A stretch of 64,000 nucleotides of DNA from Bacillota bacterium. GTDB lineage: Bacteria > Bacillota > Clostridia > Christensenellales > CAG-138. Below, piece by piece: positions 30,178 to 40,270 of this stretch. A program made the translations under genes and the position numbers. A model generated the notes under the pieces. The model ran no database searches. It saw nothing but the letters and a program-made list of their open reading frames with translations, and was not told the origin of the DNA. Numbering within the stretch: the stretch's first letter is position 1; each line of letters begins with the position of its first letter. The stretch spans positions 62,001-126,000 of the forward strand of contig JAEWCL010000003.1 in assembly GCA_023390655.1 (NCBI GenBank), written 5' to 3'.

Positions 30178-33100
30178 ATGGCAATACGCTACATATCCAC
30201 CCGATTAGCCATTGAAGGATACGAAGAATCACAGCAAAAAATACGGGCCTATAATGCGGAATGGAAGACACACCAGTCCGAGTTAAAACTCGTTGAAAGC
30301 GAATACAAAAACAACGCAAATAGCGCCGCTGCGTTAACCGCGAAGAGCGAAGTGCTTACCAAGGCATACGCCACGCAGCAACAGCGCGTAGCAGCCTTAA
30401 AAGAGGCACTTGAAGCCGCGCAGAAAGCACAGCAAACCTATGCCGAGCGCATCGAAGATACTAAGGCAAAGATTTCCGCCATCGAAAAAGAAATGGCTGA
30501 TCTCGCCAACAGCACCGGAGATACTACCGCGCGCGAAGCGGAATTAAAGGCCCAGCTTGAAAAGCTGAACGCCGAACTTGCAACGCACGAGGGAAAGGCT
30601 GCCGCCGCACAAAGGGGCATTAACGATTGGGAGCGTCAACTCAATAACGCAAAAGTTGAGTTAAATAGCCTTGACCGAGAAATCGACAAAAACAGTACGT
30701 ATCTGGATGAGGCCAAAGCAAGCGCGGACGGGTGCGCCGTTAGTATTGATAAATACGGCAAAGAAACCAAACAGGCAAAAGAAGAATCTGAGCAGTTTGG
30801 AAAAGCGTCCAAGGGCGCTGTTGACACGCTTGCGGCAGCCTTGGCGGCAGCCGGACTAACCCGCGCTTTATCCGAAATAAAAGACGCTATTGTGGCGTGT
30901 TCTCAAGCGTCTATTGAATTTGAAAGTGCCATCGTGGGCGTGTTTAAGACGGTGGAAGGAACAGACGAACAGTTAGCCGCCATCACGGAAGGCATCAAGC
31001 AAATGGCGCTTGATATCCCTGTATCCACCACAGAGCTTTCAGGCATTGCCGAGGCCGCGGGGCAGCTTGGCATACAGACGGATAACGTCATAGGGTTTAC
31101 CCGCGTCATGGCTGACCTCGGGAAAACAACAAACATATCCTCCACAGAGGGCGCACAGACGCTTGCGCAGTTCGCAAACATTGTGCAGATGAACCAGGGA
31201 AACTTTGATAGGCTCGGCAGCACAATCGTAGCCCTCGGAAATAACTTTGCATCCACGGAAGCGGATATTTTAGCAATGGCACAGCGTCTTGCTGGTGCGG
31301 GCGCGCAGGTTGGCTTGACCGAAGCCGAAATACTTGGCTTTGCAACCGCGCTTTCCTCTGTTGGCGTTGAAGCAGAGGCGGGCGGCTCCGCGTTCTCCCG
31401 CGTATTCTCAAACATGCAAGTGGCTGTGGAGACTGGAAAAGAATCTCTTACCGACTATGCAACCGTTGCCGGAATGACGGTAACGGATTTTTCGCGGCTA
31501 TTCAAGCAGGATGCGGCCAGCGCCATAACAGCTTTCATAGAGGGGCTGTCCGGCATGAGCGAGGAAGGCATGAGCAGCATAGCGGTGCTTGAGGAAATGG
31601 GCATCACGGAGTTGAGGCTACGTGACAGCTTATTACGCACATCGAATGCGGGCGATCTGGTGCGGCGCTCCGTAGACCTCGCATCTATTGCGTGGAAGGA
31701 AAATACCGCCCTTACGCGTGAGGCTGAACTGCGCTATGGCACAACAGAAAGTAAATTGCAACTGGTCAGCAACGCGGCGGAAGGAACCAAGCGCGCAATC
31801 GGCGATGTGCTGGCCCCTGCCCTGCGCGATATCGCCGAGGCTGGCACTGATGGGTTTGAGTGGGCAACCGACTTCATAAAAGATAATCCGTGGCTGGTAA
31901 AGGCCATAACGGGCGTAGCGGTTGCGGTAGGTGTTCTTTCTGCAGGGCTGTTGTCGTATACGGTCGTGACAAAGGTTGCAACGGCGGTGACAGGAGTGTT
32001 TACCGCTATGTTGCAGGCGAATCCTGTTGTACTTGTTGTTACGGCTGTCCTGTCGCTTATTGCTGCACTTGCGACATTCATCATTACGGCAGAGAGCGCC
32101 ACGGATTCGCATGACGAGCTTATAAAAAGCATGCGCGAATCAAAAAAAGCACACGAAGAAAACGTAGTCGCAATAGAAGGTGAAGCAAAAAGCATTGACA
32201 CCTTGATAAAATCGGTTGTAGACCTTGCAGACAAAGAAGATAAGACCGCAACCGAAAAAAAGATTCTTCTCGGCCTGATTGATGAATTGAATCAAAAGGT
32301 GCCGAACTTGTCTCTTGCTTACGATGAGCAGGCAGACAGCCTCAACCTTACTGCCGAAGCCATTATGAATGTAGCCAAGGCGCAGGCAGACGCAAAACGA
32401 CAGCAGACAGAAATTGATCGCATTTCCGAGTTATACGTTGAGCAAGCAAAAATAGCTGACGATCTTTTAAATGCGCAAACCGAATTAGAGAGTGCACAAA
32501 AAGCATACAACAAGGCTTTAAATGATGGCGGGCTAGAATCAAGCGCATATACGGCGCAACTAGTGATAGCGCAGGGCGCGGTCGACGAGGCTCAAAAAAA
32601 GGTACGTGAGGCAATAGCGGCAAACAACGAAAATGTGTTTGCCCTGCATAACGCAACGGCGGCTATGGCTGAAAACGTTGCGACTACTACCGGCGCACAA
32701 GGCCCTATAGAAGAGGCTATGACTGGCATATCATCGTCTATGGACGAACTGGAGCAAGCATACAAAGACGCCTACGATGCGGCATACATGAGCATCAACG
32801 ACCAGATCGGCTTATGGGAAACGATGGACAATAAGGCCAAAACGTCTACAGACGACCTTAATAAGTCGCTCGAAAGCCAGATATCATTCCTCGACAGCTA
32901 CACCGACAATTTAAACAGCTTGTCAATGCGCAATGTTGAAGGGGTTGATAAACTAGTAGAATTGCTTTCTGACGGATCGAAGGAAAGTGCCGCAATATTG
33001 GCGGGATTGGCAGAAGTAAGCGATTCCGAGATAATTAGAGTGGTTAAAAACCTTTCCCGCGTTGAAGAGGCCAAGAAAACATGGTCAAGCACAACGGCTG

Positions 33101-33636
33101 CGCTTCAAGTTGATCTCGAAGAAAAACTGGATGCGATATCTACACGTATGAACGAACTCGCAGACGAGATGAACCAAAAGAACGCTTGGAACGATTCGGC
33201 TATACAAACGGCAGACGGCTATATCGAGGGGCTTAAGTCAAAAGAAGAGGAAGTCGTTTGGCAAGCAAAGCGCCTTGCGATTTTGGTCAACAAGAGTTTC
33301 CGAGATACCCTAAAAATCCAATCCCCCTCCCGCGTCATGATGGAAACGGGCGAATACACAATGGAGGGCTTGCTCGAAGGTTTCAGGGCGCGTGAAGCCG
33401 AGGTAAAGGCCCAGCTTGAGAAAACCGCCTCTATGGTTGCGGATATGACGGTGCCGGATGTAAGCCGAATAAGTAATAGCTCGGTCAGTTCGTCTACTTC
33501 GGTTACCCACATTAAAGAAGGCGACATTCATATCGCGGTTGAGGCAAAGGATTTGAAGGATTTGAACGATGTGTACGAGCTTGTGCGACAAGCTAAGAGC
33601 GCGCGCCAAACCTACAGGGCGGGAGGTGGTCGGTAA
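30178..33636 (+). CDS. Tape measure protein, TP901 type
   Basis: 1152 residues from ATG 30178 behind TATGGAGG. N-terminal coiled coil (about 10-200), then the TP901 core (ASIEFESAIVGVFKTVEGTDEQ, ISTTELSGIAEAAGQLGI-like, NISSTEGAQTLAQFANIV). A hydrophobic stretch (about 570-640) is thought to enter the host membrane. A long coiled-coil C-terminal half follows. Length sets tail length; at about 0.15 nm per residue the tail would be near 170 nm. Confidence 0.93.
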   Translation: MAIRYISTRLAIEGYEESQQKIRAYNAEWKTHQSELKLVESEYKNNANSAAALTAKSEVLTKAYATQQQRVAALKEALEAAQKAQQTYAERIEDTKAKISAIEKEMADLANSTGDTTAREAELKAQLEKLNAELATHEGKAAAAQRGINDWERQLNNAKVELNSLDREIDKNSTYLDEAKASADGCAVSIDKYGKETKQAKEESEQFGKASKGAVDTLAAALAAAGLTRALSEIKDAIVACSQASIEFESAIVGVFKTVEGTDEQLAAITEGIKQMALDIPVSTTELSGIAEAAGQLGIQTDNVIGFTRVMADLGKTTNISSTEGAQTLAQFANIVQMNQGNFDRLGSTIVALGNNFASTEADILAMAQRLAGAGAQVGLTEAEILGFATALSSVGVEAEAGGSAFSRVFSNMQVAVETGKESLTDYATVAGMTVTDFSRLFKQDAASAITAFIEGLSGMSEEGMSSIAVLEEMGITELRLRDSLLRTSNAGDLVRRSVDLASIAWKENTALTREAELRYGTTESKLQLVSNAAEGTKRAIGDVLAPALRDIAEAGTDGFEWATDFIKDNPWLVKAITGVAVAVGVLSAGLLSYTVVTKVATAVTGVFTAMLQANPVVLVVTAVLSLIAALATFIITAESATDSHDELIKSMRESKKAHEENVVAIEGEAKSIDTLIKSVVDLADKEDKTATEKKILLGLIDELNQKVPNLSLAYDEQADSLNLTAEAIMNVAKAQADAKRQQTEIDRISELYVEQAKIADDLLNAQTELESAQKAYNKALNDGGLESSAYTAQLVIAQGAVDEAQKKVREAIAANNENVFALHNATAAMAENVATTTGAQGPIEEAMTGISSSMDELEQAYKDAYDAAYMSINDQIGLWETMDNKAKTSTDDLNKSLESQISFLDSYTDNLNSLSMRNVEGVDKLVELLSDGSKESAAILAGLAEVSDSEIIRVVKNLSRVEEAKKTWSSTTAALQVDLEEKLDAISTRMNELADEMNQKNAWNDSAIQTADGYIEGLKSKEEEVVWQAKRLAILVNKSFRDTLKIQSPSRVMMETGEYTMEGLLEGFRAREAEVKAQLEKTASMVADMTVPDVSRISNSSVSSSTSVTHIKEGDIHIAVEAKDLKDLNDVYELVRQAKSARQTYRAGGGR

Positions 33637-35669
33637 TGGCGACATATACCATTGATCTGACCGCAACCAAGACGGCAACCGTCGATTCGGACAACCCAAA
33701 CACTAACTATAGCACGGGCAACACAACCACTATAACGTCCACTAGAACGGCTTTGTTTGGGTTCGGAAGCATGCCCTCCACAATCAATGGCAGGCGAATC
33801 AAGCAGGTGATTCTAAGGGGCTACAAAACGGCGGCGACATGGCCGAGCGGAACCTTTTTTTGGGGACGGTGGATGCAATATGCGTGGGAAGAAGCAACGG
33901 CAACGTACAATACCGTAACTGACCGGCGGGCAAACAATTATCTGAACTCAACATATCCAAGCGAGCCTACAAACGGGTATATTGAGGCCGCCACCGAAGT
34001 AACCCCATACCAAGAATCGGCACAGATTATACGAAACATAATCCAAGGCACCGGATTGATGGCATATCCGAGCAATTTTGATGGGAGCATAACGCTTAAT
34101 ACAAGCCGCGCCGCCTCAAACAAGCCGGTGATGCGCATTATCGCGGAAGACGTACAGCCAGCAGTGAGCAACCCGTCGCCGACGGGAGGGGCTTACTGCA
34201 ATCCCAATGCTACAAATACGTTTACATGGACAACGGCGGACACTGCGGGAGCCACCTACCACATTCCGAATGGCATACAGACAACCGGCAGCAAGTTCCG
34301 CTATCGCCTTGTAGGCGGATCGTATACCGAGGTAACACTTGCAAATAATGCGCGTTCGTATAATCTTGCGTCAGGGTTGACCGCAGGGCACAACTACGAA
34401 TGGCAAGTTGTTGAAACCACCGCAGACGGAGTATCAACAACCTCGGCATGGTATCCATTCGCAACGATTGACGTGACGCCCAACAAGCCCGTACTGTTAT
34501 ACCCGAACCTGGATTATGTGCAGATAGATCAAGACATAACGTTTGAGTGGCAGCATGTAATCGACACCGGAACAGCGCAGACCAAGGCTGACTTGCAGTA
34601 TTCATATGCCGGAGGAACCTTTCAGACGCTTGCCACGGTAACCGGTAGCAGCTACACAGTAACGATTGCGGCAGACACGCTACCAGCCGGTAATCTGCGG
34701 TGGAGGGCCAGGACATACAACAATGACAATGTTGCTGGTGACTGGTCTGGTCCTGTGGCGTTTGTTGGGATTGGAACCCCCGCCGCCCCAACAATCAGCA
34801 GCATAACAAACGCGTCGAGGCCGGTAGTAGCATGGCAATCAACCGGGCAGGTATCGTACCGGCTACAGGCCGTACAGGACGGAAATACGATATACGATAC
34901 GTTTGAGACAGCAGGAGCCGCCAAGACACACAAGATCGTGGAGTATCTTGCAAACGGCATGTATGCGGTGCGTGTGGCGATTAAAAATGCATCGCTTGAA
35001 TGGTCGCCATATACCGAGCAGAGCATCATAATATCCGTTGTAGGCCCTGCTACACCTTCTATAACGGCTACCGCAATAACAGACGGAGTACGGCTTGCTT
35101 TTACTGCAACTGACGCAGCCAAACTGTACCTGTTCCGAAATAGCGTAGTTGTGGCTGACGTGACCGGGCTTACGTCATATGTAGATTATGCCGCGCTTGG
35201 CCCAACACGGTATGCCTTGAGGGCTGCCGACGGAAGCGACAATTACAGCGACTCAACAGAAGTCTTTATAGACGCCGCTGTTATGCACGCAAAGCTTGCT
35301 GCCGTGGATGCCTTGGATGAAACAGTATCGCTTATTCTGACGCGAGGAGAGCCGAAGCGGATTGCGGGGAGAACGTCAAGGAGTGCGTCGCAGCAGTTTT
35401 ACATTGGCCATGAACTGCCCACCACTACGTTCTCAGGCTTCAAATCAATTGCGTATACCGTCCCGGTGGCATTCTTGAGCACAACGGACAAAGATGCGCT
35501 TACGAACCTGTTGAACCGCAGACAAACACTTCTATACCGTGACAGCTACGGAAACCGGTGGTTTGTAACAATCGCAGACGACGACAGCGAACAAGACCAC
35601 ATAGCCACCAGTCAAAGCCTGCAAATGACGTTGGTGCACTATGACGAAAAGATTGAATATGGAGCGTGA
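33636..35669 (+). CDS. Tail-tip protein with DNRLRE-like and fibronectin III-like domains
   Basis: 677 residues. Residues 1-165 form a beta-sandwich of the DNRLRE type (YTIDLTATKTATVDSDNPNTNY). Three fibronectin III-like repeats follow (about 175-280, 285-375, 380-470). The C-terminal 130 residues, with LLNRRQTLLYRDSYGNRWFVTI, resemble a distal tail (Dit) domain. Directly behind the tape measure, this is the protein joining tail tube and tip. The sugar-binding-type domains suggest contact with the host surface. Confidence 0.75.
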   Translation: MATYTIDLTATKTATVDSDNPNTNYSTGNTTTITSTRTALFGFGSMPSTINGRRIKQVILRGYKTAATWPSGTFFWGRWMQYAWEEATATYNTVTDRRANNYLNSTYPSEPTNGYIEAATEVTPYQESAQIIRNIIQGTGLMAYPSNFDGSITLNTSRAASNKPVMRIIAEDVQPAVSNPSPTGGAYCNPNATNTFTWTTADTAGATYHIPNGIQTTGSKFRYRLVGGSYTEVTLANNARSYNLASGLTAGHNYEWQVVETTADGVSTTSAWYPFATIDVTPNKPVLLYPNLDYVQIDQDITFEWQHVIDTGTAQTKADLQYSYAGGTFQTLATVTGSSYTVTIAADTLPAGNLRWRARTYNNDNVAGDWSGPVAFVGIGTPAAPTISSITNASRPVVAWQSTGQVSYRLQAVQDGNTIYDTFETAGAAKTHKIVEYLANGMYAVRVAIKNASLEWSPYTEQSIIISVVGPATPSITATAITDGVRLAFTATDAAKLYLFRNSVVVADVTGLTSYVDYAALGPTRYALRAADGSDNYSDSTEVFIDAAVMHAKLAAVDALDETVSLILTRGEPKRIAGRTSRSASQQFYIGHELPTTTFSGFKSIAYTVPVAFLSTTDKDALTNLLNRRQTLLYRDSYGNRWFVTIADDDSEQDHIATSQSLQMTLVHYDEKIEYGA

Positions 35670-35674
35670 TGATC

Positions 35675-36922
35675 ATGGAACCGATTGCACGCGGGCAATG
35701 GACTGAGCAGGAAATCCTTGCGTACATCCGTGGCAAGAAATGGTCGAAGGAGTGGCGATTTCGCGGGGATGTGTACCGCGGTGGAGCAAAGATCAAAGTG
35801 GTCACACTGCTTCCCGGAAGCTCTGTCACGCTTGACAGCACTGCGGACATTCTGCGAACGGCTAGGTTTGTGCTTTACGATGAATTGAACTGGCTGACTG
35901 ACGAAATACAGCCGGTAGCGATGCTGAGAATGGAGGATGCCGTAAAGGTATCCTCTGTTCATTTTGCGACGTGGCGGCAGCGCGACGCACTGCGTTGGTC
36001 GTGGGCGAATCGTGACGACCGTGGTTATACGTGGGCGCAACGTGACGCGGGCTTTATAGAAACAAAAACGCGCGTTGAACAGTTTGCAGAGTTTCCGCTT
36101 GGTATGTTTATTCTATCCACGCCCACGGAAAGCAATCCAGATGGCGTTGACGCATACGAGGTCGAAGCGTACGATCACTCGCTGATATTGATTGAAGATA
36201 GCATAGACGAACCGCTGTATATTCCCGCCGGAACAAAATATCTTGATGCGGTTCAGGCGCGGCTTGTTGGGGCAGGAATCACCAATATCATGATTGCGGA
36301 TTATGTAGACACGGAAACACCAGCGGACCGTATTGTGCCGGCCGATACGCCGAACCTGACAATCGCAAACACGCTGCTGTCTGAGATCAACTTCGAACCG
36401 GTTTACTTTGATATCAATGGCAGAGCGGTAATAGAGGCGTACAAAGAACCCGCTCCCGGCGCTGTGGATATGACATACGTCGACGACGATAATTCCATAC
36501 TGGCGCTTGAGCTACAGATGCAAACTGACTATTTCGGTACGCCGAATGTGTTTAAATCTGTTTGTTCAAACCCGGACATGGACGAGACGTACACAAGCGT
36601 TTATGTAAACGACAATCCATTGTCCCGGACATCCACCGTGCGGCGTGGGCGAAGGATCAAGAGTGAGGTGTTTGAACCGGATCAAATTGCCTCGCAAGAA
36701 GAGCTTGATGCATTCACGCGCAGAAAAGCGTATGAGCGCACCACCGAGAAAAACGGTCAGGTTTTATTCCAGACGGCGATTGCGCCGTATCACGGGAGAA
36801 AAGACCAAATCGGCCTAAGGCACCCCAAAATAAGCGAGGTTGTTCCTGAATACGGATGGACACTCCCGCTCGAACCTGGAGCGTGGATGCAGCACGACGC
36901 AAGGAGGGAGACGCAAATTTGA
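35675..36922 (+). CDS. Baseplate hub / tail-associated protein
   Basis: 415 residues; ATG 35675 is favoured by GGAGCG eight bases before it. YTWAQRDAGFIETKTR, FAEFPLGMFILSTPTES, EAYDHSLILIEDS and PNLTIANTLLSEINFEPVYFD match the gp27-like hub proteins that follow Dit in siphophages. It lacks a peptidoglycan-hydrolase tail domain. Confidence 0.75.
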   Translation: MEPIARGQWTEQEILAYIRGKKWSKEWRFRGDVYRGGAKIKVVTLLPGSSVTLDSTADILRTARFVLYDELNWLTDEIQPVAMLRMEDAVKVSSVHFATWRQRDALRWSWANRDDRGYTWAQRDAGFIETKTRVEQFAEFPLGMFILSTPTESNPDGVDAYEVEAYDHSLILIEDSIDEPLYIPAGTKYLDAVQARLVGAGITNIMIADYVDTETPADRIVPADTPNLTIANTLLSEINFEPVYFDINGRAVIEAYKEPAPGAVDMTYVDDDNSILALELQMQTDYFGTPNVFKSVCSNPDMDETYTSVYVNDNPLSRTSTVRRGRRIKSEVFEPDQIASQEELDAFTRRKAYERTTEKNGQVLFQTAIAPYHGRKDQIGLRHPKISEVVPEYGWTLPLEPGAWMQHDARRETQI

Positions 36923-37176
36923 GCGATAACAAATTCAATGAAGCAGCGGAGGCGGTTAGGCGGAAACTGCTTCAGGAAATGAGCAAAAGACAAATAAAAC
37001 TTGCCACCGTTGACGACGTTGTGTCCGGTGGCCTTTTGATTCACATCGATGGCGAGGATTCAGCAAGGCCCATGCCATACAAGCGCCTGGCATCATACGC
37101 AAGCCCGCAGGCCGGTGACCGCATCGAAATAGCGCCTTATAAGGACACGTTTATCGTACAGGGGAAGGTGATTTAA
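36919..37176 (+). CDS. Small tail-tip protein
   Basis: 85 residues, TTG start eight bases after AAGGAGGGAG and overlapping the hub stop. The C-terminal half (VDDVVSGGLLIHIDGED, AGDRIEIAPYKDTFIVQGK) looks like a small OB-fold, as in gp5-type baseplate proteins. Confidence 0.6.
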   Translation: MSDNKFNEAAEAVRRKLLQEMSKRQIKLATVDDVVSGGLLIHIDGEDSARPMPYKRLASYASPQAGDRIEIAPYKDTFIVQGKVI

Positions 37177-38099
37177 TGCCAAGTTCTGCAACTACCCCCA
37201 ATAAAGGATTGCCTCAATATCTGCCCGATGATGTTGAAACGCGTGAGGATGTAAACAGAGCATACAGGATAATGGATTCAATAGGCGCGATCACGCAGAT
37301 TGGATCTCCCGCTTACGAATCAAAGGCCGAGCTTGAAGCCGCATTCCCTGACGGTGACACAAAGGCGTACGTGGCGGACGGCATTATTTATGTATGGACT
37401 GGCGAATGGACGTCAACCGGGCTGGATATGTCGGGGTATTATACCAAACCGGAAGTTGACGGAGCATTTGTAGCGCTGACAGATTTCGAGCAAGCCGCCA
37501 CATTCGCGCAGCTGACTCCAGGCGAATCCACTATTGTGAGCCTTGGTAAACTCATGAAATGGTTCGCAAACCCCGAAGGCTTCACTCCGGCGTTTACACA
37601 AGCGGGCAGCCTTGCGCAGTTGGTGTCGGGCGAATCACTCGGTACGTCGCTTGGAAAGGTAATGAAGGTCATCGCTGACAAACAGTTAGCGGGTACGCCC
37701 GCAGATATGCGTGCGGCACTTAGTGTACCGGAGATAGAAGAAATAAACTGGCTGCCAACGATCACAGGAGCCGATGTCGCAGGAAGCCCCGCATACGCTA
37801 GCAGAACTGGTGGCGGTGTCAGGATTGGAAACCTTGTTTTTCTGTATGGGAACATATCAGTTACAACGCTGGGGGGTGCAAGCGGCCTTATTGGCATAGG
37901 CGGCCTGCCGGTAGAGCTTGCTGGCACGTTTCATGCTATTGTGCCGGTAACAAACGTTACGGGTAGAACGTATTCGGGATATTACGAATCAGGCAAATTA
38001 ACAAACTTCATGCGCAACGACGGCGGATACTTGACGACGACAACGAGCGGCGACAGTTTTACTATTTATAACTTCTCTGTGCTTGGCACAAACGACTAG
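37176..38099 (+). CDS. Tail fibre / receptor-binding protein
   Basis: 307 residues. The start (LPQYLPDDVETREDVNRAYRIMDSIG) is a typical attachment segment of Firmicutes tail fibres. The middle has glycine-rich repeats (LVSGESLGTSLGKVMKVIADK). The end is a beta-rich tip with many Thr and Gly. It likely determines host binding. Confidence 0.72.
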   Translation: MPSSATTPNKGLPQYLPDDVETREDVNRAYRIMDSIGAITQIGSPAYESKAELEAAFPDGDTKAYVADGIIYVWTGEWTSTGLDMSGYYTKPEVDGAFVALTDFEQAATFAQLTPGESTIVSLGKLMKWFANPEGFTPAFTQAGSLAQLVSGESLGTSLGKVMKVIADKQLAGTPADMRAALSVPEIEEINWLPTITGADVAGSPAYASRTGGGVRIGNLVFLYGNISVTTLGGASGLIGIGGLPVELAGTFHAIVPVTNVTGRTYSGYYESGKLTNFMRNDGGYLTTTTSGDSFTIYNFSVLGTND

Positions 38100-38107
38100 G
38101 AGGGCAT

Positions 38108-38374
38108 ATGGAAATTGTAAGATTTCTTAAGAAGGGCAGCGTTACGGTTGTAAAAGATGGCATGTGGAAGGCCTACTTCAATACAGAACCAAGCCGTGCA
38201 GAACTGACCGCAGAGCAATCACCTGAAATCGTAGCGCGGGTGTTGGAGGTATGGGGGCCGCCAATGGTAGCGGAGCCGGTAGTGATCGAACCTGCGTCCA
38301 ACCCTATAACCCAACTCCGCGCCGATGTAGACTTTTTGCTTGTTGCAGAAATGCAAAGGGAGGGCTTGCTATGA
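38108..38374 (+). CDS. Small tail-fibre-linked protein
   Basis: 88 residues. Behind the fibre gene (AGGAGGG before ATG), with a short helix at the end (LRADVDFLLVAEMQREGLL) shared with many small phage proteins at this place. Function unknown; overlaps the next gene by four bases. Confidence 0.6.
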   Translation: MEIVRFLKKGSVTVVKDGMWKAYFNTEPSRAELTAEQSPEIVARVLEVWGPPMVAEPVVIEPASNPITQLRADVDFLLVAEMQREGLL

Positions 38375-38499
38375 TTGATCAAGCAAAGGTTGATATCCTC
38401 GTTGGGCTTGTGCAGCGCGGGCGGATTGTAATTGAAGCCATTAAAGACCCAGAATACAGGGCTGCGGTGGAGGCGGCACTGGAGGTGCCGGATGAGTAA
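38371..38499 (+). CDS. XkdX-like small protein
   Basis: 42 residues, ATGA overlap with the gene before. VDILVGLVQRGRIVIEAIKDPEYRAAVEAAL fits the XkdX-type mini-proteins between fibre and lysis genes of Firmicutes phages. Function not known. Confidence 0.6.
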   Translation: MIDQAKVDILVGLVQRGRIVIEAIKDPEYRAAVEAALEVPDE

Positions 38500-39283
38500 A
38501 GCACAAGAATTTTATAACAAGGCCCGTCAGTGCGTTGGCGGGCTTTATGTTTGGGGCGGGCAAGGACATCTTGCGACAGAAGCATGGCTAAAGAGCAAGG
38601 CCAAGAGCTATCCGCAGTATTTTGACGGTGGCCGTCTTGAAATGATGCTTGCGCGCGTAGCAAAAGATCCAACATTGCGTGCATGGGATTGCTCCGGGCT
38701 TGTATGCTGGGCGCTTGCACAGGTAGGCGCGGTTGAAAGCAAACTCGACACCACCGCGCAGGGCCTATATGCGAACCATTGCGATAAGATCGCGGCATCA
38801 GAATTACAGACTGGAGATCTGCTTTTCCGATACTCTGGCGGCAAGATGGTGCACGTTGGTATATACGCCCCCGGAGCCTCTGTGGAGGCCGCAGGAGGCG
38901 CGTACGGCGTGGTTGAGTGTAAAGGCATTACCGGGCGCGATCACGTCGCTGCGAGTCACGTAGACGGAAAACCGTACCAGTTACCGGAATGGACGCACTA
39001 CGGGCGTTTAAAAGTGCTTGCTGCCGTTGCACCGGAGCCTACACCAGAACCTGCGCCAGTACCCGCAGGAAAGGCTGTACCCGCAATTACGACCGGGGAC
39101 GTACGGCTGCGAAAGGGACCGAGCGCCGACTTCGCAAAGATAGCCACCATCAACAAGGGCGGCGCATTGATCGCGTTCCAGGTTGATCCCGTTACACAAT
39201 GGCGCGTTGTGATTGCTGAAATAGACGGCGAACCGGTCAAAGGGTACATGTCGGACAAGTACATTAAAGTCTTGGGGGGATAG
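38492..39283 (+). CDS. Endolysin, NlpC/P60 peptidase with SH3 domain
   Basis: 263 residues from ATG 38492. Catalytic cysteine C67 in WDCSGLVCW and histidine H111 in MVHVGIYAP mark the NlpC/P60 peptidase (residues 5-165). A Pro-rich linker and a C-terminal SH3-type wall-binding domain (VRLRKGPSADFAKIATINKG) follow. It would cut peptide bonds in peptidoglycan at the end of infection. No signal peptide, so it depends on the holin. Confidence 0.92.
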   Translation: MSKAQEFYNKARQCVGGLYVWGGQGHLATEAWLKSKAKSYPQYFDGGRLEMMLARVAKDPTLRAWDCSGLVCWALAQVGAVESKLDTTAQGLYANHCDKIAASELQTGDLLFRYSGGKMVHVGIYAPGASVEAAGGAYGVVECKGITGRDHVAASHVDGKPYQLPEWTHYGRLKVLAAVAPEPTPEPAPVPAGKAVPAITTGDVRLRKGPSADFAKIATINKGGALIAFQVDPVTQWRVVIAEIDGEPVKGYMSDKYIKVLGG

Positions 39284-39287
39284 GCTT

Positions 39288-39548
39288 GTGGTTGTTGATA
39301 TCGGCGCACTGGCAGGCTGGATTACCGCCCTAAGTGTGATTGGGGGATTAATCTTAGCGGTGGTTAAATTCATGCAGAAAATAAACCGCATGGACGCAAA
39401 GCTGGATAGCATTATGCTTGAACAAGAGCATATTGCAAAAGGAACGTTGGCGGCTCTTAAGGGACTTAAAGAACAAGGGTGTAATGGGCCTGTAACAATT
39501 GCCCTGCAAGAGCTTGAAGATCACATTTTCAGACAGGCACATAAATGA
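39288..39548 (+). CDS. Small membrane protein of the lysis cassette
   Basis: 86 residues, GTG start. One N-terminal membrane helix (about 6-28), then a cytoplasmic coiled coil with a cysteine (QGCNGPVTIALQELEDHI). Between endolysin and holin; it may be a holin partner or second holin. Confidence 0.6.
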   Translation: MVVDIGALAGWITALSVIGGLILAVVKFMQKINRMDAKLDSIMLEQEHIAKGTLAALKGLKEQGCNGPVTIALQELEDHIFRQAHK

Positions 39549-39561
39549 AGGAGGAATAATC

Positions 39562-39753
39562 ATGAATCAGAACCGTTGGACTAGCCCCGTACTGTGGGCT
39601 TCTATTGTCGCTCAGGTTGTATCCATACTGCTCATGGTCAACGCTATTGACGTCGGCTTGGGCGAAACCATCAACACCGTGGCAGGCGGCGTGTTGCAGC
39701 TGTTGGTGCTGGTGGGCGTGTTGAATAATCCGGAGCAGAAGAACAGGTTCTAA
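39562..39753 (+). CDS. Phage holin
   Basis: 63 residues. WTSPVLWASIVAQVVSILLM and INTVAGGVLQLLVLVGVLNNPEQ give two membrane segments, ending in NPEQKNRF, the pattern of phi-LC3-type holins. AAGGAGGAAT precedes the ATG. It would open the membrane for the endolysin. Confidence 0.85.
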   Translation: MNQNRWTSPVLWASIVAQVVSILLMVNAIDVGLGETINTVAGGVLQLLVLVGVLNNPEQKNRF

Positions 39754-40193
39754 TGAACAAAAACGCGAAAGGTTATTGCACAAGAGAGTATACCCATCCA
39801 CTCTACGATGCTTGGCGAAACATAAAGCGGCGATGCTACTATTCTAATTCTAAGTATTTCAAAAACTACGGGGGACGAGGCATTATTGTATGCGACGAAT
39901 GGTTGCATGACTTTAATGTCTTTCTTTCGTGGGCTTTGTCTTCTGGATGGGAATACGGGTTGACGATTGACCGCACAGACAACGATGGAAATTATGAACC
40001 AAACAATTGCCGATGGATAACTCGCAGAGAGCAACTACTCAATAGGCGCAACAACCATTTGGTAACTTATCGCGGAATTACCAAGACAATAACAGAGTGG
40101 GCCGAGCACCTTGGCATCCATAAAAGCACGTTTGCAAAGAGATTGAAAAACTGGAGCATAGATAGGGCCTTTAATGAGCCAGTTGCTAGGTAA
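39753..40193 (+). CDS. Homing-endonuclease-like phage protein with C-terminal DNA-binding segment
   Basis: 146 residues. YKNYGGRGI-type opening (KNYGGRGIIVCDEW), then LTIDRTDNDGNYEPNNCRWITRREQ, a well-known conserved pattern of phage HNH-like/AP2-linked proteins. A helix-turn-helix follows (ITEWAEHLGIHKSTFAKRL). It starts on the holin stop (TAATG), as inserted endonuclease genes often do. Confidence 0.75.
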   Translation: MNKNAKGYCTREYTHPLYDAWRNIKRRCYYSNSKYFKNYGGRGIIVCDEWLHDFNVFLSWALSSGWEYGLTIDRTDNDGNYEPNNCRWITRREQLLNRRNNHLVTYRGITKTITEWAEHLGIHKSTFAKRLKNWSIDRAFNEPVAR

Positions 40194-40198
40194 AAACG

Positions 40199-40235
40199 AA
40201 ATCCCGCTGCCCGTAATGGGTGGCGGGATTTATTT
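40199..40235. terminator. Bidirectional terminator between late operon and P63C gene
   Basis: AAATCCCGC (40199-40207) and GCGGGATTT (40223-40231) pair, with an inner CCC/GGG. T-rich sequence follows on both strands. It ends the late operon and the convergent P63C gene. Confidence 0.8.
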
Positions 40236-40270
40236 TGTCTTATTGGCGCTTGGAGCAGATGACTTTACAA

